Notes: generated by a model not told the origin, from the letters alone. A DNA stretch of 64,000 nt from Pelecanus crispus (GCF_030463565.1 NC_134675.1:12111862-12175861), one strand, 5' to 3'; numbered from the stretch's first letter, positions 47,101-57,950 are shown. Numbers and translations are program-made.

Positions 47101-47799
47101 TGTGACTTCTTGGCCCCTGCCGCCGCCCCCCGCAAGTGCTACTCACTGCCTGCCTCCCCCAAGCTGCCCCGCCGAGGGGGCCTGGCACTAGACATAGGGT
47201 CCCCCCATCCCACCGCCAACACCCAGCCCCCTGCCCTCCTCTTCCCCCTGGCTTGGGGACGAGCCTCCCCCCCCAGCCCTGGGGCAGAGCAGTGGATGGA
47301 CTGCGGCCCCGACAGCTCTGAGCTGCTCCAACCCTCCCTGCCACCCTCCAACAGCAACTTCATCCGCACAGCAGCCTTGGGTGCCCAAACCTGGCAGCCA
47401 GATCCGCGAGCCCCCAACGGGCTCCTCTTCAACAACAAACACATGGTGGTGAGCAAACCCCTGGCTTGGGGCAGCCGGCTGGAGCACAACTTCTCCGAGC
47501 TCAGCATCCCCTGTGCAGCAGCACTGGAGCAGACAGAGCACGCAGCCATGCTGACTGGGCATGGCTCCGGCACCGTGCTGGAGCAGAATGAGGTGCTGCC
47601 CTGCCCTGGCTGCTGCCTAGGTCCCTTCAGCTTCAGCTTGGCCTCTGTCTGCCACCGGCCGACACCCAGCCCACCCCACTATCAAAACCTCAACTGTGAG
47701 GCCAAGAACCTCCTCTGCCACGACCGGGGCTGCCACCAAAAAGCCCCGGGGCCAGTGCTGGCGGAGCCCAGCCTCAAGCTGCCAGAGGCGCAGTCTTAG
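37641..47799 (+). CDS. TESK1: Testis-specific kinase 1 (dual-specificity LIMK/TESK family)
   Basis: Ten coding exons: 37,641-37,859; 43,958-44,079; 44,192-44,240; 44,476-44,622; 44,788-44,870; 45,238-45,328; 45,575-45,658; 46,106-46,195; 46,349-46,499; 46,757-47,799. All junctions are GT/AG and the sum is 2,079 bases, 692 residues (human about 626). The kinase domain shows the Gly loop IGAGFFSEV (63-71), the ATP-site Lys86 in VLKMNK, HRDLTSKN (HRD at 173-175), DFG (196-198) and PYWMAPEVL. The long last exon encodes a Pro/Ser-rich tail with the TESK1 hallmarks [32 protein letters not shown]-like and YQNLNCEA. Family knowledge: TESK1 phosphorylates cofilin and promotes actin stress fibres. The start at 37,641 has a second in-frame ATG at 37,671, so the exact N-terminus is less certain. 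It is CD72's convergent neighbour, as in mammals. Confidence 0.96.
39797..40354 (-). mobile_element. Solo LTR, family A copy 4, in TESK1 intron 1
   Basis: This 558-bp element has TGTCATGG and ACCAGGACA ends and an exact 5-bp target duplication CCAGT (39,792-39,796 and 40,355-40,359). Its sense strand is -, antisense to TESK1, the orientation usually tolerated in introns. Confidence 0.93.
40355..43957 (+). other. Remainder of TESK1 intron 1
   Basis: No exon, RNA gene or transposon was recognised apart from the LTR. It contains poly-C/poly-G tracts (for example 42,163-42,174). Open frames here are shadows of GC-rich sequence. It ends with the CCCCCCTCCAG acceptor of exon 2. Confidence 0.6.
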
Positions 47800-48770
47800 T
47801 GCCAGGGACCCCTGGGGAGCGGGGCTGCACCCGGCCGCCCCTCAGACCCCCTCGCAGCCGCAGCACCGGGCAGGTGCAGGAGCCTGGCGTGTCCCTGCGG
47901 TCTGTCCTTGCTTGCTTGGCACTTGGTGGCTGCAGTGCCCCTTGCTGTGGCCACCATGGTGCTGCTCAGGTGCCCATCCTGCCGGGATCAACCTCGGGGG
48001 TCTGCGGGGAGCCCCAGGGGTGGGCTGGGTCCTTGCTGGGGACTGAAGTGCAATAACACTCCTGCCCCAGGCATGCTCTAGCACTGCCCTGGGCAGCAGG
48101 GCTAGGCCCCCGCAGGGCCCCCGGGGCTCAAGCCCTGGATGCAGGTCCCCCCTTTCCCAAGGGCTCACCCCTTCGCAGGCTCTCGCCAAGGTGTGTGCAA
48201 TGAGCCGGGAGCCCCCTGTGGCCCCCCAGGCCATGGGGTGAGCAGGGCTGGGCTGGCGGCAGAGGGGTCAGTGTGTGTATGTGTGTGTTGGGGGACCCTG
48301 TGGGGCTGGTGGGTATCCCCATGCTTCCTCACAAGCATGGGGAGCGCACCCAGTCCCTGATGTGGGGAGAGGCGTGCAGGGGGCTGGGAAAGGGGTGATG
48401 CCCATAGGGCAGTGCCCAGGGAAGACTGCCAGTGCTGGGCTTGCCCCCTGCCTGCCCAATGACGAGGGCTAGGTGCTAAGCTGACACAGCGCCCTGTGTC
48501 CCCCTGGCACACGGGGTCAGGAGCAGGGTGCTGGCAGAGGGGCTGGGGTGCCATCCTACCTGGCATCCCACCCCAGAGCCTCCCAGGTGGCTGGGGGGGA
48601 AGTGACCAGTAGACAGCATGGCCAGGCTGCCCAGCCCCTGGCAAGGGTGGGAGCCAGCTTTCCTCCCTCCCACACAATGCACTGGTGAATGCAAAACTCT
48701 TGTGGTTTTTATTATTATTATTATGATTAATAATTGCTAGTAATATATACCCAGCTTATTTAAAGTGTTC

Positions 48771-48776
48771 AATAAA
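48771..48776 (+). terminator. TESK1: Polyadenylation signal of TESK1
   Basis: AATAAA lies about 970 bases after the TESK1 stop codon, followed by a GT/TC-rich stretch. This predicts a 3' UTR of about 1 kb. Confidence 0.75.
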
Positions 48777-49076
48777 AACTGAACGTCCCAGCGACCCGGG
48801 CTGCTGCTTCTGTCTCTCAGATGCATATTGGATGGAGAGGGGAGCCCCACCCCAGACGGTGGCACAGGCTTGGCCAGGGCTTCTGGAGACCCCCCTTGGG
48901 GACCATGAGCCACCCTGGCTCAGCCCCAGGTCTTAATGTCCCCAAAATGACCATTTCTGTTGAAACGGCTTCAGTCAAATTCCCATTTATTATTTAGGTT
49001 CATTGGGTTCATGCCCTCAAGTCCGTGTTTGTAGTGGTACACAAGAAAGCAAAGAGCAGACAAGCTGTGTCTCTTT

Positions 49077-49082
49077 ATTGCT
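49077..49082 (-). terminator. CD72: Candidate polyadenylation signal of CD72
   Basis: Plus-strand TTTATT gives AATAAA on -, about 1.3 kb past the CD72 stop. Another AATAAA on - lies in the ATT-rich run at about 48,712. Either would place the CD72 3' end beside or across the end of TESK1. Confidence 0.4.
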
Positions 49083-50406
49083 ACAAAGTGGGTTCAGCCA
49101 GTGGACAAGACAATTACATGTGCCACCTCCAAAACGCCTGTCTTTAACACCCTTTTGCTCTTCAAGTAAGCTAATTCAACTATATATGGCACACATGACC
49201 CCATAATAAACTGAGAGCGTCTTCACCTGGTTGAACATGACTTCCTCTGCTCTTGCCTGGCTGCAGTGTTACATCAGGGCTATTTTGCTTAATCTTCGCA
49301 TGTGCACATGTGTAGTAACTATTTAAAGTTCTGATGATTTGTCTCGCAAAGCGTCAGTCCACTGCAAGTACTAGAGTTGCTTTTGCTTTTGAAAGGCACC
49401 GGCACATAGTACAATCCTAAAGGTCACTGCTCTACTTCCTAATTAACAAAAAACCCCCAACCACCAGCACAGGTGCCGGCCAGTTCAGGTACAGCTTCTC
49501 TCCTTTGCCAAGGCTGTTGCTTGCTGGGTTGCCTGAAAGCAGGGGCCAAGCTGCTCCCAGGATGGGGCCAGGCAGAAAGTCCCTGCCATAGGGAGGGGAC
49601 CTGGCCAGGTGTGGGGCTGTGCTGTCCCCTGCTCCCACGTCTTTGCATCTCTGCACCACAACTCACTCCATGCTGGGGCTGTTGCACAGCTGCAGAGCTG
49701 AGCATCAGGGCTCGCTCTGCTCTGTGGCCATGGTGCACCAACCCCTGTGCTCAGGAAGACCCAGTGTACCCTGTGCAGGTGTGGGGCTGAGCTGTGGGGC
49801 TCGTACCACTCTGCTGAAGCGTGTTGGTTGGGGGGAAACAGTCACCACCACCGCCTCCCCCAGCCTGCATGATGCCTGAGCATCACTGTGGTCAGGGGAG
49901 CAGGCGGGAAGGACCTGGGTGGCCCCTGGGCAGGGCTCTGCAAGAGGGAAGGGGGTTGCTCGCGTGGATGGGACATCTCAGGCAGGGGTGCAGCAAGGCT
50001 GAAGCAGAGGCGGCGCGGGGTGCAGGCACTGCAAGAGAAGGCAGAGGGTGAGAGTGAGGTGCTGCCCAGCCTCCCCCGCATGCAGCGAGACTGGGAAGGC
50101 AGCTTGCAAAGGGGTTTCCCCCATCTTGCCCCTTTGCTGCCCCGCAGCTTGGGGGGGGTCTCTTGAGCTACCACAGACCAGGGGCTGCCGTGGCAGCAAA
50201 GGGATGGAGGCAGGCTCCATCCAGCATGGAGGTGTGCCTGCATCCCTCTCCCTTTCCTGCCAAGCCAGGGGTCAACATGCCCCATGCAGAAGCTCAAGCT
50301 CTCTGCTTTCCTCCACACACACCCCATGGGCCCCATGCACCCCGGGGCATGGCAAAGCCTGGTGTGGGCACACTCACCGCAGCGGTGCCAGGGCCAGCGG
50401 CCATCG
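49083..50406 (-). other. CD72: Probable CD72 3' UTR and downstream sequence
   Basis: This stretch between the CD72 stop codon and the first downstream AATAAA on - holds no recognisable exon or repeat. Open frames here overlap on both strands and are not supported. Confidence 0.4.
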
Positions 50407-53400
50407 TCATATGAAAGGGGAGCTGGGCCCTGCCACCTTCTCGCAGATCCAGAGGTGCAGGTCATCAGGACCAGCGCACTGGGTGGGCTTGATGTTCCCA
50501 CGGCTTATTATGGCACAGGACCCATTCAACTTTGACTGCCATGGCCTGGATGGGGAAATGGCACATCAGGGGGCTGCCACCACACTATCCACCATCCTCT
50601 GCTGAGGGCTGCAGGCAGCCAGGGCCACCAATGGGTTCCCTCTTGCACACTCGCTGGGGAGGGGTTGAATGCTGCAGTCAAAGGGGGGATCCCCCAGTCC
50701 TCCCCTTCTGATTTCACAGTCTGAAGCCTCAGCTGATGCATCCCTGCCCTCCCTTGGGCAGGCTGAGAAACCCCTCTGCCTCAGGTTTGCATTACTTGCG
50801 ACTCCATTTAGCCTCCCCCCTGCTTGAATCTCAGCCTCTGGCTGGGGGTATATTTCATCCCTGCAGCGCCCGGTGGTAGGAAGAGCTCAGTCCTCCCTGA
50901 GGGCACATGGATGGCTGGAGGAGCTGCCCATCCAGCAGCTGCAGCTGGGCAGCCTGGGCCTTGGGGCTGAGGATGGAGGGGCGGGCAGCGAGCAGGGGCT
51001 GGGTACCCAGCACCCGGGCCAGACAGGTCTGTTCCTCGCCACTGCTCTCAGACACCACAAGAGGAAGCAGTGGCGAGCCAGGGAGGGGGTGCACATGGCG
51101 GGGAGGATCCCAGGACCCTCTGTAGGCAGGAAGGCTTGATTTCCCCTTGAGGAGGGACCGGGGAGGCACGTGGGTGATAGAGGTGATGCTCGAACACTTT
51201 GTCTAGACCCCAAATAAAACTTGTGGTTTCTTTTGTCCCCTCTCACTGCCTCCTGCTCACGCAAGCCCTGCATTTGCCCCCCAAGGCTTGACTGTCCTTT
51301 TGCACGGCCTTCGAGCATCTCATCACACTGCTGCACCTGCCTCCCCTCAGCCTCAGCTGTTTGATGCTCTTTGTTGCCCAGTGCTTGTGCCCGGGACTGG
51401 GTACCACTGAGATTTAAAACGCTTCCTAAAGGAGGAGAGGGGGTTTCAGCAAGAGGCTGTGCCACCAGGTACCTTTCGTAAAGGGAACCGTCCACCCAGA
51501 ACCAGGCGTCCGAGACCCCCTCACCATCTGGGTCCCCTTCCTCCAGCCAGCCATAGTCGTACCAGGGGAAGCTGCTCTTCTGCAGCCCAATCCAGTATGG
51601 GATGTCTGCATTCTTCAGGAAGGTCTGGGGAAGGGGAAAAAGGGCCTTTTCAAGGCTTTTCCACAGCGTCTACGGACTGCAGTGTCTGTGGGGGGTGGCT
51701 GTCTCCCCAAGGAGACCCTGAGGCCAGAGCTCCATGGGGCAGGACAGCTGAGCAGCCCTGGTGCCCCGCTCCAGCCTGGGCAGCATCCAGGGGTGCCAGA
51801 GCCTCTCCACCCCACATCCACCACCAGCCATGTGCTCCAGTGATTGGCCTTGCACCCTCTGATGTTTTGCCAGGGTAGGGGCCCCCAGAGTGGTGCTGGC
51901 CCACCTGGGGAGCCCAGGGCTGGATGCACCAGCTCCTGCCCTCGGCTCCCCCAGTACCCTACCGGCACGGTCCAGCGACTCCAGGATTTGGTGACCAGGA
52001 GCTGAGAATATTTCTTCTCGCACTCATCTCTGCTGTCTTCCCATGTCTTCTTCTCCGATGAGATGAAGAGGCACTTGCCCCTGTACAGCAGCCAGCCTGA
52101 GGGGCAGCAGTCTGGGGGCAGGGGCACAGCTCAGGTGCTTGCTCAGCCACAGATGCCCAGGGGGGGGCCCAGCCTGGACCGGGAACAGCCCCCACATCTC
52201 CCCAGCAGACATCGCAGTCTCAGCCTCTGTTCCAGGCATAGCTTCAGCCTTTGGACCACCCTGTCCCCACCATGTGGCCAAAAAGCCAGTGCCCGTGCCT
52301 CAGCACTGCATCTGCTGAGGGGTGCTGGGGTCCCCTGGGGCACCCCATCCCTGGTCAACCATCACCCTACCTATAGCCGTGCAGGAGCGCAGGATGGCCA
52401 CAGTGCTCTCGCTGTTGTTGAGCTTCCCCTGCACCTCCTGCATCTCCTTCTCCATCTTCCCCAGGACACCCATGATGCGTGCCAGCTCGGCGTCCCGGCT
52501 CCCCAGCTCCAGCTGGCTGCTGTTGCCCTCCCGCCACGCTCGCTGTAGCTCCGCTCTGGCCCATGCCAGCTCCAGCCGTGTCTGCTCCAGGCTCTGCTCC
52601 CGTGCACTCACCTCCTGTGAGAGGCGGCCCCACTCGGCCGCGTGCTTGCGGGAGGCATCCTGCAGGCTGCGGGTGACCTGCCAGTCTGGGGACAGGCTGG
52701 GTGAGCTGGGGCATGGGGATGGGACAGCCCGAGCAGGGGGACACAGGACTGCCCCTGCTCAGGGGGTAGTGTGGGCATGGCTGGGTCAGGCAGGGCAGGA
52801 CAAGGCAGGGAGGTGTCCATGCTGGATGGGAAAGGATGGGAAAGACACGGCAGGGAAGTGTGTGGCCAGAAGCTGGGCAGGACCTGGCAGGGGAGAGCAG
52901 GGCAAGGCAGGACAGGGTGTAGGAGCAGACAGAGCAGGGCAGGGACAGGGAGAGCGCAGCAATATGAGGCTGGGCAAGGCCTGGAAGGGAAGGGAAAGGA
53001 GCAGAAAGGAAGAACAAGGTAGGGAAGATGGGTGATGGGAGGCAAGGGAGGCACCCATGACATGCGAGGGATACAGGACAGCATGGGGCAGATGGGGCAG
53101 AAGTACCTAGCCCCAAGCAATGTGTGTGAGCATCCCTCTATTCACCCACTTATTCACCCACGGCACCCACCCCAGCCCAGCTGCCTCCCTCTCCCTGTGC
53201 TGCCCAGCCACCCCCAGCCCTGACAGTGCCCACCCCCCTGACTCACAGCAAGCCCCCAGGGCCGCGGTGGCCACCAGCAGCAGCAGGCAGGTTGCCAGCA
53301 GCCCCACAGGGATGCACCACCACCAGGACCAGGGCCCTGCAAGACACAACCGACCACGGGCATCACCTGCTGCCACCTCCAACTGAAAACCAGGAAACCC

Positions 53401-53834
53401 CTGGCAGCCCCCAGACCTTCTGCCTGCAGGCAGCAGAATGGCAGCGTGATGGCACAGGTGGCACGGTGTGGGCACTTCCTCTCTTCAAGGATGGGAGCGG
53501 GAGCACCCTGAAACACTACCCACTACCTGCGCCAGGACCTCCCCGGGTCCCCTGGGCTCCAGCCGGGCACTCACCTGGGCTGGGCTGGGCCCCGTCCCCA
53601 TCCTGCCCCACTGGCGCTGGCTGAACATTCTCGTAGGGGCTCTCTGCCTCATCCATGCTGAGGGCTGTTGGAGGAAGGCAGGGGAGAGTGGCTGAATCCA
53701 TGGGGCTGGGCATGGCAGGGGCATCATGAGCATTCCTGTGGGCTCTCACCTGCCTCCAGCGCCTGGCTGGCCATGCTCCGGCCCCCCATCACCTTGGCAA
53801 ACCTCAGGTCAGCATAAACCACGCTCTGGGCCAT
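50407..53834 (-). CDS. CD72: CD72, inhibitory C-type lectin-like B-cell co-receptor
   Basis: Seven exons on -: 53,834-53,750; 53,664-53,575; 53,336-53,247; 52,685-52,371; 52,111-51,963; 51,624-51,473; 50,545-50,407. All boundaries fit GT/AG and the total is 1,020 bases, 339 residues (human 359). The cytoplasmic tail has the ITIM SVVYADLRF (Tyr7) and a second motif SPYENV (Tyr39), the same pair as in mammalian CD72. Residues about 66-88 are the membrane segment of a type II protein. Exon 4 (89-193) is a coiled-coil stalk with NSS and NNS sequons. Exons 5-7 form the lectin-like domain, starting DCCPSGW and ending LHLWICEK. Family knowledge: CD72 recruits SHP-1 through the ITIM and binds CD100. 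The position tail to tail with TESK1 matches the mammalian locus. The exon 6/7 junction is inferred from splice signals and phase. Confidence 0.93.
52770..53030. repeat. Degenerate purine-rich minisatellite in CD72 intron 3
   Basis: On + it is built of GGCAGGG/GGACA-type words (GGCAGGACA, GCAGGGCA) repeated irregularly with GGGAAAGG runs. It lies entirely in the intron between the membrane exon and the stalk exon. It explains the overlapping Pro/Cys/Leu-rich open frames on -. Confidence 0.55.
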
Positions 53835-54260
53835 GTGGGCAAGCACTGGGCAAGCCCTAAGCCCTGCTGGCTCCCACCCTGCCTTTGGGATGCCTTTCAG
53901 GGATGGTCCTGCTCCCTGGTGATTGCACCGTCTCTCAGGGGTGCAAAGGAGAAGCGCGGCCAGCGTCTGCAGAAGCAGAAGTTTGCTCTGAGCTGCAGCA
54001 GATGGGACCAGCGAGGCACGGCTGCGGGGACCAGCACCTTCTCATTGGTCCCAGCAGCTCCGGTCTGTCCCCTCCCACACCCTGAAAGTGCTCACGGTCC
54101 CCCTGGGCACACTGCAGGGCCAGGGCAGCACAGCCTGAGGTCAGGGCACTGGCAGAGCAAGGACAGACCCAAATCCCTGGGCCAGGGGAGAGCTGGAGGA
54201 GAGCAGGGACAGCCTGGACACAGGAGCACATTGCCCTGGGGCCAGCCCCGTGGAGGGCTG
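53835..54260 (-). promoter_or_regulatory. CD72: CD72 upstream region, shared with the pseudogene copy
   Basis: Several hundred bases upstream of the CD72 ATG align, in mirror orientation, with the bases upstream of the + strand CD72-like copy (about 55,010-55,406). A clear shared core is TGCAGAAGCAGAAGTTTGCT (53,970-53,990). Conservation after duplication and the position make this the likely promoter, but no TATA box or known site was identified. Confidence 0.5.
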
Positions 54261-54529
54261 AAGGTCTCCGCGGATGCAGATTTCCCCTCCCAGCCTCTGG
54301 GAACGGGAATTTCCCTATGATGTAGCTTGTGCCGCTGCCTCTTGTCCTCTCCCTGGTCCCCTCCTAGAAGACCCTGGCTCCATCATCACTCCAAACCCTC
54401 ACCAGAGAGTTGCAGAGAGCAACGACACCCACTGGACACAGCCAGTTCCTGGCACAGGACTGGAGGTGTGCAGGGGTGCTGGTGGAGCACAGCATTAAAA
54501 GGCCGCTCTCCATCATCTCTACAAGAGCA

Positions 54530-54930
54530 GAAGTACTTCATGACTGGAGAAAGGCAAAAATCACAGCCAACTTAAAGAGGGTAAGAAGGAGGTTTGGAAA
54601 GCCAAAGGTTGAGCAGCTTCCACCCAATCCCCAGGAAAGGGATGGGGCACGACCTGGGCACGTGGTGGTCCAGGACCAGGGAGGACATGGTGGTGGCTGG
54701 GGGGAGCAGGACAGGATTTACCAAGGGCAAGTGGCACCTGCCTGACCTGCCTGCCTGCTGCCATGGGAGCAGTGGGCTGGGGACAAGGGGAGAGCAATGG
54801 GGGCCATTTATTGTGACCCTTCAAGGTCTGGGACATGGTTCCCCATGGTGTCCTCACTGGCAGAGTGGGGAGACATGGCTAGGAGAAGGGGAGAAGAGCA
54901 AGAGCTCAAGCTGCAATGTGGAAACTCCTT
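54530..54930 (+). mobile_element. CR1 LINE fragment, degenerate
   Basis: The DNA follows CR1 ORF2 from the stretch before the RT palm (AATCACAGCCAACTTAAAG) through the GGATTTACCAAGGGCAAG motif and past it, with many small gaps that destroy the frame. The part from about 54,690 to 54,890 is almost identical, inverted, to 60,160-60,345. Confidence 0.75.
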
Positions 54931-55406
54931 TTTAGGCGTTAGGGCAAACATTTCTGCACAACAACGATGCTCAAACCCCAGAGCAGAGCACAGAGAGGGG
55001 GAACCTCCATCCTGGATGGGGCCAGCCCCAGAGCGACCTGTTCCCACGTCAAAGTCGGCCCCCCTCTCCCCTGTCCCAGCAATTTGGGTCGGTTCTCGGT
55101 ACACTGAGCCCTGCAGCTCTGCCACGCCCCAGTGCAGCGCCCCAACCCCGAGCTGCACCACCCCGCCACGGTCCCAGGGGACCCTGAGTGGTTTCGGGGA
55201 GTGGAAAGGGACAGGATGGCAGTGCTGGGGCCAATGGCAGGGTGCTGGTCCCCACCGCTGTGCTTTCCTGCTCCCATTTTCCGCACATCACAGCAAACTT
55301 CTGCTTCTGCAGAATCCAGCCACCCTTCTCCTTTGCAGCTCCAAAAGAGGGGGGCGACTGCAGCGGAGCAGGAGCCATTGGGGTGGTAGGGGCAGCACCC
55401 ACCTGC

Positions 55407-56954
55407 ATGGCCTAGAGCGTGGTCTACACCAACCTGAGGTTTGCCATGGCTCCACCACTCACCATCCCCACCTGCCCTGCAGCACCCTCTGAGGCCGAGA
55501 GCCCCTACAAGAATGTGCAGCTGGGGCCAGCGCCCGTGGCAACCAGCCCAGGTGAGAGCCCGGCTGCGGCCACCACCATGGGGGGGATGGGTTGGGGGCA
55601 CACCGGGCAGTGGCAGCGGGGATGCAGGGTGATGCCCGTGGGCGCTCATCTTTTGTAGGGCACTGGCCCCGGAGGCGGCGCATCCCTGCGGGGCTGCTGG
55701 CAGCCAGCCTGCTGCTGCTGCTGGTGGCCACCGTGGCCCTGGGGGCTTGCTGTGAGTTGGGGCAGGGGACGCGGGGTGGGGGGCAGCTGGGGAGAGGGGC
55801 ACCGGGAGCAGGTTTGGGGCTGGGTGAGGGCCGGGCTGCTGGGGGGCGGTTGGGGCCAGAGGGTGCCTGGGGATGGGGGCCCTGGGGCGGTGCTGCTTCT
55901 TGCTTGGCTGCCCTGAGCTGCCCTCCATCTGCCTAAACTGCCTCCCACTGACTCCCACTGCCTCCCACTTCCTCCCGCTGTCTCCCACTGCCTTCCCACT
56001 GCCTTCTCATTGCCTTCCTATTGCCTTCCCCTTTCCTCCCATTGCCTCCCCTCCCCTTGGCACTGTTGGGGCTTCCTTACCCATCCCACTGGCACCCCCT
56101 GGACTGTCTCTGCCCACAGCCAGACACTTCTCTCCCACTCCCCCTTGCAAGGGCCATGCTTGACCCAGCCACCTGAGCAGGGCCAGTCCCTTGTCCCCTG
56201 CCTGGACTGTGCCATCCCCATGCCCCAGCTCACCCAGCCTGTCCCCAGACTGGCAGGTCACCCTCAGCCTGTGGAATGCCTCCCATGAGCATGCGGCTGA
56301 GTTGGGCTGCCTCTCACAGGAGGTGACTGTGCAGGAATAGACACGGCTGGAGCTGGCATGGGCCAGAGCGGAGCTACAGCGAGCGTGGCGGGAGGGCAAC
56401 AGCAGCTGGCTAGAGCTGGGGGGCTGGGACACCGAGCTGGGGCATGCCAGGCAGGAGCTGGCTGTGCTGGAGAAGGAGATGCAGGGGGCGCAGGGGAAGC
56501 TCAGGGCCAGCGAGAGCACAGTGCACCTGCACGAATACAGGTAGGGCCATGGCAGGGTGGGGAGACAGGCAGCAATGCTGCTGGGGAGATGTGGGGGCCA
56601 ATCCTCGGCCAGGCTGAGCCCCCTGAGCATCTCCAGGCAGGCAAGTACCTGAGCCGTGCCCCTACCCCCAGATTGCTGCCCCTCGGGCTGGGTGCTGTAC
56701 AGGGGCAAGTGCCTCTTCATCTCGGTGGAGAAGACGACCTGGTGGGAAAGCCAGAAGTACTGCAAAGAGAAATCTGCTCAGCTGTTGTGGGAAGAGGTGT
56801 CCATGGTGCGGATGCTGTCACTGCCCCTCTGAGATGTGCCCTCTCTCCTAGGTATGACCATTCTGCAGACTGTGGGCTATCAGCTAATGGGAAAATAGAG
56901 AGTTCAAAATGCTGGAGAAAGTACCAGTGGATCTGTGAGCAGTCCCAAAGCTGA
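55407..56954 (+). pseudogene. CD72-like pseudogene 1, head to head with CD72
   Basis: Exon order follows CD72. The ITIM exon reads VVYTNLRF but has TAG at codon 3 (55,413-55,415). The second-motif exon (about 55,483-55,551) reads SPYKNV. The membrane exon is 55,659-55,751. The stalk exon (56,249-56,540) is 292 bases against 315 in CD72, with an in-frame TAG at 56,338-56,340. The first lectin exon (from 56,672) reads DCCPSGWVLYRGKCLF, and the last (56,852-56,954) reads KYQWICEQ with a stop. The middle lectin exon is missing: only about 35-55 bases separate the two. Lectin residues differ a good deal from CD72, so this was an older paralogue, not a fresh copy. The stops, the frameshift and the missing exon make a functional receptor unlikely. 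Confidence 0.88.
55930..56050. repeat. Short tandem repeat, 10-11 bp units (copy 1)
   Basis: Units of the form CTGCCTCCCA with variants fill the intron after the membrane exon of pseudogene 1. The same array occurs inverted at 62,736-62,800, next to pseudogene 2. Confidence 0.75.
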
Positions 56955-57480
56955 ATAGCACACCCAAGACCCTCCTTCCTCTCCTGCTCAAGGAGTGACT
57001 GTGCTGCCATCCTGCTCTGTCACAGGACTCGGGGACAGGAGCTGAGGGTGCATCCCGAGACCCTCTCTCCTGTGCACGCATTGCCTCAACTGCATTGCAA
57101 AGCACTGGGAAAGGGTGTCTGTATTTTAAAGCAAGGCTCATGGAAAACAGACTTTATTCCCCTCTCTCACACATACATTTATACTACCTTGCACCAGCCC
57201 TCCAGACCCGGGCGCATGTCCCCATGTGCCCCGGCCAGCACAGCTTGCAGTGACCCAGGACTTCAGTGTGGAGCCCAGCTCCTGCCTGCCATGCTCCTCT
57301 GAGGCTGTCGGTGGTGCGCTGGTGCATCTTTTTGGAGCTGGGGGATGATGGTGCCATTGGTGTCCCCAATCTGTCCTCTTTGGGGAGTCCTGTGGATTTA
57401 CTGCCTGTCCCTTGGCTGTTCCCTCAGCATTGACAGCTCTCGTCCTGCCCTTTCTCCTGCCTCCATCACCTGCCCAGGGC
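56955..57480 (+). other. 3' flank of CD72-like pseudogene 1
   Basis: Sequence after the pseudogene stop aligns with the - strand 3' flank of pseudogene 2 (about 62,095-61,610). It includes the AAACAGACTTTATT segment and the stretch GGTGCCATTGGTGTC followed by CTTTGGGGAGTCCT. It is ancestral 3' UTR and downstream DNA kept in both copies. Confidence 0.6.
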
Positions 57481-57534
57481 TTTGGGCTGGACCTTGCCCA
57501 GGGAAGGCACAGGCAGTGGTGCCATCAGCATGAG

Positions 57535-57950
57535 AAACTGCTGGGAAGCCCTAAGACCATGGGGGAGATGGAGGAGTGCTGGGGAGCCCTGAGACCATGG
57601 GGAGCAAATGAGGAAGCCCTGAGACTGTGGAGGAAATGGGGGTGCAATGAGGATCCCTGAGACCATGGGGGGTGAATGAGGGAACCCTGAGACCATGGGG
57701 GAAAAAGGGGTGCAGTGAAGAGCCCTGAGGCCATGGGGGATTTGAGGGTGCAGCGAAGATCCCCAAGATCATGGGAGGCAAATGAACTGAAGCCATGGGA
57801 GGAAATGGGGGTACAGTGAGGAGCCTTAAGACAGTGGGAGAGATGGGGGAGCACTGGGGAGGCTTGGGAACACGGAGAAAAGGGGAGAGCCCTGCCACCA
57901 TGGGGGAAAGATTCCTAAGACCATGGCGGGACCGGTGAGCCCTGAGCTGC
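57535..57950. repeat. Minisatellite, roughly 40-50 bp units
   Basis: At least eight imperfect units carry the core GCCCTGAGACCATGGGG followed by a variable A/G-rich spacer (GAAATGGGGGTGCAATGA and relatives). They lie downstream of pseudogene 1 and are not found next to pseudogene 2. Open frames here on - are by-products. Confidence 0.8.

Noticed and set aside
51100-51470. Continuation of the lectin exon past 51,473 as an alternative CD72 C-terminus
   Set aside because: The readthrough frame lacks the final cysteines. The exon at 50,545-50,407 supplies the expected ISRGN...WICEK end in the right phase.
52322-53120. Frames of 170-249 codons on both strands near the CD72 stalk exon
   Set aside because: They are shadows of the real stalk exon and of the purine-rich minisatellite in the intron.
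54939-55988. 349-codon open frame on - opposite pseudogene 1
   Set aside because: It is antisense to the pseudogene exons and its promoter. The Pro-rich translation is the complement of Gly/Leu-rich coding sequence.
57535-57950. CRISPR-like array
   Set aside because: Units are imperfect with no constant repeat and unique spacers, and the DNA is animal. It is a minisatellite.
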